This document shows, piece after piece, positions 6,501 to 9,082 of a stretch of 9,082 bases of DNA. The stretch comes from Microcaldota archaeon (GTDB lineage Archaea; Micrarchaeota; Micrarchaeia; Anstonellales; Bilamarchaeaceae). A model generated the notes under the pieces. It did not search any database. It saw only the letters and a program-made list of their open reading frames with translations, and was not told the origin of the DNA. Position numbers and translations under genes: made by a program. The stretch lies in the NCBI GenBank assembly GCA_030666035.1, contig DAOUYQ010000022.1:1-9082 (forward strand), read 5' to 3'. Each line of letters opens with the position of its first letter. Position 1 is the first letter of the stretch.

Positions 6501-7858
6501 AGGTAAATCTTCACAACCCCCTCCAACTCAAGCGCCCCATCATTTTCATCGTATGCAAGAAGTGTAATTGTGCCGCTTTTGTTTGCCTCCATTGTAGGTA
6601 TAAGCGCTTCCAGGTTCACCTCCTCAAGCACAGAAAAGGTAGTTTCCGCTTCACTCACAACCTCGCTTTCATCGGTTACCGAAACATCAACCCGATAATC
6701 CCCAGTAACATTTGTCCCATTCCATTCAATCACCCCAACTCCATCTTTTGTGTAAATTAAGCCCTCCGCAACCTTCTCTTCGCTCCAGTACGGCATGCAG
6801 CAATAGTAGTTCCTGTATATTGGCCAGTAATGCGGGCTTTGGTAAATCTCGAATTTCACTTCTGCATCAGCAGCCCCCCCAAAATAGTACTCAGTATTCA
6901 CATCCACATACACTGTTTCATTTACAACATAGACTTCCTTGCGTGGCTTAAGCGATACATCTATTTCCGGGCGCTTGTATTCCTGCACTTCAAAATTGTA
7001 CCATCCTGCACCACTCTGGTTTTTCCGTACCTGCACGGAGTAACCCCCGAGCGCAGCCTCCTCATCTATTGAAAAATCAAGGCTTATCCTGGAATTCACA
7101 GCAGCAATTGAATTTGAATAAACCACATCATATTCCGGCCCCCGGATTTCCACATCAAAGTTTCCCAGCACAGTTTCATATGCAGTTTCATTCTCCAGGA
7201 AAATTACTGCAGAAACATGCACAGTTTCCCCTGGCTGGTAAAGCGTCTTGTCACTGAACACGTAGCTTGAATAACGCTCCCCCTGCCACCATGCAGGCTC
7301 ATAATCATAAGTATAAATCTCTATTTCTGTTGCCTCTTCCCTGTATTCTGCACGAATATTCTGCAGCCCTTCAGTTTCAAAATTGAAAATCCCCCCAACA
7401 CCGGAAACAGTATCTTCTTGCACAATCTCCCCACTCCGGTTGTAAGTAAAAATAATCCTGCCCCCTTCAACCGCAGAGCCATCCTCTTTGTGCATGAACA
7501 TGCCCTTTCCTTCAGGGCCGATAATAACCATGATTCCAATCGAGCTCACCCTGAATTCTTTGCTTTCCTCTTCCCCGAGCCCATCCTTGGCAACAACAGC
7601 ATATTCTCCCGAAGGCAACTCCATTTCAAATGTTTCATATGGGGTATGCCAGGACCTCTCAGGATCCAGCTCAACAGCCCTCACTTCATGGAATACATTG
7701 GCTCCATTGCCATCTGATACATCAACAACCAGGGCCCCTTCAGCACCGCCAACCCCAATCTCTATTGTATCCCCCGGCAGGTACTCAGAATTTACATTAA
7801 TCCAAAGAGCACTCACCATTCCCATAAGCAAAAGCAAAAATACAAAGTTCCTGTTCAT
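3521..7858 (-). CDS. Secreted, membrane-anchored alpha-2-macroglobulin-family protein
   Basis: This 1445-residue cell-surface protein belongs to the thioester-containing alpha-2-macroglobulin family, whose members trap proteases or attach covalently to targets. A hydrophobic signal peptide covers residues 1-18. Macroglobulin-type beta domains, rich in Tyr and Asn-X-Thr/Ser, follow to about 620. SISIVDQAI and IETALWIP (Trp733) with HIPDTLTTWNITV mark the central macroglobulin domains. The thioester domain starts at YPYGCIEQT, with Cys934 and Gln937 as the predicted thioester pair. His1047, 113 residues later, is a candidate for the acyl-transfer His. C-terminal beta domains (VEDPIPLGTEII) are followed by a Pro/Asn linker and one membrane helix (about 1423-1442) ending in Lys-Lys-Lys, so the bulk faces outward. 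It is shorter than the usual bacterial A2M (about 1500-1900). No pbpC partner is present. An in-domain Cys cluster lies at 1060-1079. GGGGGA before the ATG could serve as ribosome site. Confidence 0.92.
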   Translation of the reverse strand: MNRNFVFLLLLMGMVSALWINVNSEYLPGDTIEIGVGGAEGALVVDVSDGNGANVFHEVRAVELDPERSWHTPYETFEMELPSGEYAVVAKDGLGEEESKEFRVSSIGIMVIIGPEGKGMFMHKEDGSAVEGGRIIFTYNRSGEIVQEDTVSGVGGIFNFETEGLQNIRAEYREEATEIEIYTYDYEPAWWQGERYSSYVFSDKTLYQPGETVHVSAVIFLENETAYETVLGNFDVEIRGPEYDVVYSNSIAAVNSRISLDFSIDEEAALGGYSVQVRKNQSGAGWYNFEVQEYKRPEIDVSLKPRKEVYVVNETVYVDVNTEYYFGGAADAEVKFEIYQSPHYWPIYRNYYCCMPYWSEEKVAEGLIYTKDGVGVIEWNGTNVTGDYRVDVSVTDESEVVSEAETTFSVLEEVNLEALIPTMEANKSGTITLLAYDENDGALELEGVVKIYLSDEYYYYDEKRMVNESAVPVFESNFSTVEGAYSFEFTPLEYGGYCLIAESTDAETENYFYVSEWSWWNWNYIEANLDKEEYAKGEGIEVTLTSPIEGELIVVSLGSTPQIEFFNISPGINKLELTAGETSTLQFYIIRDGERYSGYGNYMVRGDDWVKIEIGHGAVYGPGGVARIVIDAERAESRSNAAASISIVDQAIIDLSGAAWNDIYKQFYGYPLEGYTVQFSWDDYRAYPMGKNIMVDGGAYYDVAEEAVPSPEGEEVGKEDIAVREKFIETALWIPYIILEDGKKEIIWHIPDTLTTWNITVVANEGVAVGMGSSDILVTKDVIGRMSLPAALVVDDAAAIPITVFNYGEERKTFKITLEATGNIWVLGSPINYVSLESGESKTVYIPIKAMEAGEGELTLWVEGGEGDAVKLPLEVLELGVKIVDGQSGIVESSPQTVSYGSPEDANVTLYLHSSILSSAFESLDYLVSYPYGCIEQTMSGFLPNVVLVHAMNELGIEYTGGENLTALIDDGLGRIYQHQNADGSWGWFRGKDERITAYVMSGLAIAKDAGIVVDGEVYSRGLEALERGNSSYGRFVLNRIDSSLVHSYAMDSFGALAECDDGDCERLVSMLECAGDYCHLEYGEKYSWYHSDTELTSYAVESLVENGKMDDAKKCVNWLMVHKTGRYWRSTKDTACTVLALTEYAKKTGEMDSDYVASVYLDGEKIFEKRLGHKSAATKEIGLPAGEHEIKIERDGFGPLYYNLIETYYTEEIPEGEIALERKYERTFAKVGDEITVTLRINGSGEYVAVEDPIPLGTEIIQEGSRYWWYYGGYRMEARADKAVFFFDRLEDTEITYKLRVTHKGDFTALPTHAYHMYAPEVGGYSDFVHFSFYEKAYIEPYVTEYNTTLKVYWGGIEPAVLRVNVDGSESEHTVVPGENEIVVGPGKVTYAFESDEEYFEGEVGGEGEVGETPPENNANDGMLLFLGVTVVLCIAILYFWKKK
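3524..3532 (+). terminator. T-tract terminator of the yjbQ-nadK operon
   Basis: TTTCTTTTT begins 5 bases after the nadK stop codon. It lies within the 3' end of the converging macroglobulin gene, encoding part of its Lys-rich tail. No hairpin is evident, which is normal for archaea. Confidence 0.4.
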
Positions 7859-7881
7859 AGGTCCCCCACTCGCCCAAGTTC

Positions 7882-7890
7882 TTTAAATAT
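7882..7890 (-). promoter_or_regulatory. TATA box of the macroglobulin gene
   Basis: The minus strand reads ATATTTAAA centred about 28 bp upstream of the ATG at 7858, giving a leaderless or very short-leader transcript. The plus-strand promoter of the next gene lies only about 40 bp away, so 7859-7958 is a compact divergent promoter region. Confidence 0.55.
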
Positions 7891-7924
7891 TGCACACTTT
7901 CTTCGCATTTCACCGGAAAATAAC

Positions 7925-7933
7925 TTTTAAAAA
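7925..7933 (+). promoter_or_regulatory. TATA box of the 7959 gene
   Basis: TTTTAAAAA is centred about 30 bp upstream of the ATG at 7959, again predicting a nearly leaderless message. Confidence 0.5.
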
Positions 7934-7958
7934 CATTTCTATATTAAGCTTTCAGTTT

Positions 7959-8213
7959 ATGGACAAAAAAATCCTCAAAAGCGGTTTTGCTGAACTGCAG
8001 GTAAAAGCTTCTGGCATGCTCCAGAAGCACAAATTCACGCTAAAAAAGGAAAGCTCCGCATTTGGGGAATATTATTTGCTTGAAATTGAGGTGCCAATAG
8101 GCATTTCTGAACTTATGCGCATAGCAAATGAAGTGGATTTGCCGGTGCGGGCCCCCACAGGTTTTTTCTTCCCAAAAGGAAAGAGCCCAAAGGATTTCCC
8201 AGTTAAAAAGTGA
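7959..8213 (+). CDS. Small hypothetical protein
   Basis: This encodes 84 residues that I do not recognise. It has a basic N-terminal part (MDKKILKSGFAELQVK), a predicted beta-rich middle (FGEYYLLEIEVPIGI) and a short helix (ELMRIANEVDLPV) before a Gly/Pro/Lys-rich end. No signal peptide or metal motif is visible. The start at 7959 is chosen because the TATA box is 30 bp upstream. The frame is open further upstream to an ATG at 7890, but that would place the promoter inside the gene and add an atypical segment. It is transcribed divergently from the macroglobulin gene and ends 72 bp before the ThyX-like gene. Function cannot be inferred from these neighbours. Confidence 0.72.
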   Translation: MDKKILKSGFAELQVKASGMLQKHKFTLKKESSAFGEYYLLEIEVPIGISELMRIANEVDLPVRAPTGFFFPKGKSPKDFPVKK

Positions 8214-8226
8214 TCTTTCAAGCATC

Positions 8227-8237
8227 TTTTTTTAAAC
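8227..8237 (+). promoter_or_regulatory. TATA box of the ThyX-like gene, also a T-tract
   Basis: TTTTTTTAAAC lies 14 bp after the stop of the 7959 gene. The T run can terminate that gene, and TTTTAAAC can act as TATA box for the next. The same spacing as at other leaderless starts here would put the transcript start at about 8258-8263, at the ATG of a mini-ORF. Confidence 0.45.
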
Positions 8238-8279
8238 TTCACCCGTTACATTAATCCTTCAGATGCATGTGCGGGTGAA
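8238..8279 (+). promoter_or_regulatory. Inverted repeat covering the Shine-Dalgarno of the ThyX-like gene
   Basis: TTCACCCG (8238-8245) and CGGGTGAA (8272-8279) are perfect 8-bp inverted repeats with 26 bases between them. The right arm contains GGGTGA (8273-8278), which matches the archaeal anti-Shine-Dalgarno and sits 7 bases before the ATG at 8286. If both arms are transcribed, pairing would hide the ribosome site. If transcription starts near 8260, the left arm is not in the RNA and the repeat could instead be a protein-binding site. Confidence 0.45.
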
Positions 8280-8286
8280 CCAGTGA
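8263..8286 (+). CDS. Possible 7-codon upstream ORF
   Basis: ATG at 8263 opens a mini-ORF encoding Met-His-Val-Arg-Val-Asn-Gln. Its TGA (8284-8286) overlaps the main ATG by one base (TGATG). It starts about 30 bp after the TATA centre, the same spacing as several leaderless genes in this window. Translation of it would run through the Shine-Dalgarno and could couple to the main gene. At this length it may be chance. Confidence 0.25.
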   Translation: MHVRVNQ

Positions 8287-9082
8287 TGGAAAAGCGGAGA
8301 ATTTATCCAATCAAGGATTATTCTGAAGAGATGGTTGCAGTAGCCTTTGCAAAAACCAGCAGGAGCCCTGAATCTTTTGACAAGATGATTTCTGAGCTTG
8401 ACCCGGAATCCACAAAGGAGTTCCACGAAAAATGGGTAATCAGGTTTGGCCACGGAAGCGTTGCAGAGCATGCATCAGTGCACTTGGCTGCAGAAAACAT
8501 CTCCAGGCTTTCAGTTGAATGTTTGGAAAGCAACCGCCTTGGTGCATACACAGAAAAATCCACCCGCTACCAGAAACTGGGCAAGGAGAACGTATATTAC
8601 CCCCAAGAGCTTAGGGGAACCAAGCATGAACAGCTTTATGCCCAGACAATTGAAACCCTCTTTTCCACTTACGAATCCATCCTCTCCAAAATGGTTGGAT
8701 ATTACCGCAAAACAATTCCCAAAAAGGAAGGGGAATCTGAAAAAAAATACGTTGCAAACCTCAAGCTCATGGCACTGGACAATGCCCGTTTCCTTCTCCC
8801 CAATGCAACCCTTGCAAATGTGGGAATCACTTTCAATTCCCGCGTGCTCATGCATGCACTAAAGAAGCTGCTTTCTTCCCCACTTTTAGAAGTGCGGGAA
8901 ATTGGGAGAGAGCTGGAAGCAGCTGCAAAGGAGGCACTTCCAACCCTTACCGGAAACCCCAAAGCCAGCGCATACCTGGAAGAAACCCGCATAGGTTTCC
9001 ATTCTGGGCTTTGGAACCAGCGCAGCGGCTTTGAGAAGAAAGTGCAGCTGGTTTCCTATGAAAAAGATGCATTGGAGAAAAT
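8286..9082 (+). CDS. ThyX-like protein, degenerate motif, 3' end outside window
   Basis: The first 265 codons are visible and the gene runs off the right edge. The segment HGSVAEHA (56-63), then ISRLSVECLE and AYTEKSTRY (87-95), aligns with the FAD-dependent thymidylate synthase signature, and ARFLLPNATLANVGITFNSR matches the later ThyX region. The ThyX motif RHRxxSxxxxSxRY reads SNRLGAYTEKSTRY here. The first Arg and the His are replaced (Ser82, Asn83), Arg84 is kept, the catalytic Ser is Ala87, and Ser92 and Arg94 are kept. Canonical dUMP methylation is therefore doubtful; this is probably the ThyX-like paralogue branch of COG1351. The ATG at 8286 has a good Shine-Dalgarno, GGGTGA, 7 bases upstream, unlike the leaderless neighbours. 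Confidence 0.8.
   Translation, partial: MEKRRIYPIKDYSEEMVAVAFAKTSRSPESFDKMISELDPESTKEFHEKWVIRFGHGSVAEHASVHLAAENISRLSVECLESNRLGAYTEKSTRYQKLGKENVYYPQELRGTKHEQLYAQTIETLFSTYESILSKMVGYYRKTIPKKEGESEKKYVANLKLMALDNARFLLPNATLANVGITFNSRVLMHALKKLLSSPLLEVREIGRELEAAAKEALPTLTGNPKASAYLEETRIGFHSGLWNQRSGFEKKVQLVSYEKDALEK

Noticed and set aside
3866..7886. Several plus- and minus-strand frames of 60-130 codons within the macroglobulin gene
   Set aside because: All are covered by the continuous 1445-codon gene with recognisable domains and have no promoter or ribosome site of their own.
8259..8992. Minus-strand frames opposite the ThyX-like gene
   Set aside because: The plus strand is open for 265 codons with ThyX-like motifs and a Shine-Dalgarno; the antisense frames are shadows.

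Overview
The window looks archaeal, probably from a small-genome or DPANN-type lineage; that placement is an inference. The main evidence is a tRNA gene whose 30-nt intron at position 37/38 folds into a bulge-helix-bulge. In addition, TTTAAA-type TATA boxes lie about 25-30 bp upstream of several start codons, as expected for leaderless archaeal transcripts, and T-rich tracts serve as terminators. The spliced tRNA would carry a UAU (Ile) anticodon, which is rare in archaea.

Layout. Positions 1-202 hold no gene I can identify; the first 75 bases are GC-rich and may be the edge of a structured RNA or coding region. A lower-GC gene of unknown function (245-868, minus) follows, then the intron-containing tRNA-Ile (981-1085, minus). 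A 20-bp exact direct repeat that includes the tRNA 3' end flanks the unknown gene, like a relic integration footprint. On the plus strand come a basic protein of unknown function (1198-1686) and, 6 bp later, a freestanding LAGLIDADG-fold protein (1693-2277) that appears to have lost its catalytic acids. Its last codons lie inside a 141-bp nested inverted-repeat structure (2256-2396), possibly a MITE-like element. Next is a two-gene operon with a 4-bp overlap: a YjbQ/UPF0047 protein (2444-2827) and a divergent NAD kinase (2824-3519).

The largest gene (3521-7858, minus) converges on the NAD kinase gene with one base between them. It encodes a 1445-residue secreted, C-terminally membrane-anchored alpha-2-macroglobulin-family protein with an intact thioester motif (Gly-Cys-Ile-Glu-Gln). 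Divergent from it are a small unknown protein (7959-8213) and the first 265 codons of a ThyX-like protein (8286 to window end) whose RHRxxS signature is degenerate. The leader of the ThyX-like gene contains an inverted repeat covering the Shine-Dalgarno and a 7-codon upstream ORF that ends on the start codon.

The genes do not form one pathway. The neighbourhood mixes housekeeping genes (tRNA, NAD kinase, YjbQ), a large cell-surface protein and several degenerate or uncharacterised proteins. I see no CRISPR array, transposase, integrase or toxin-antitoxin pair.
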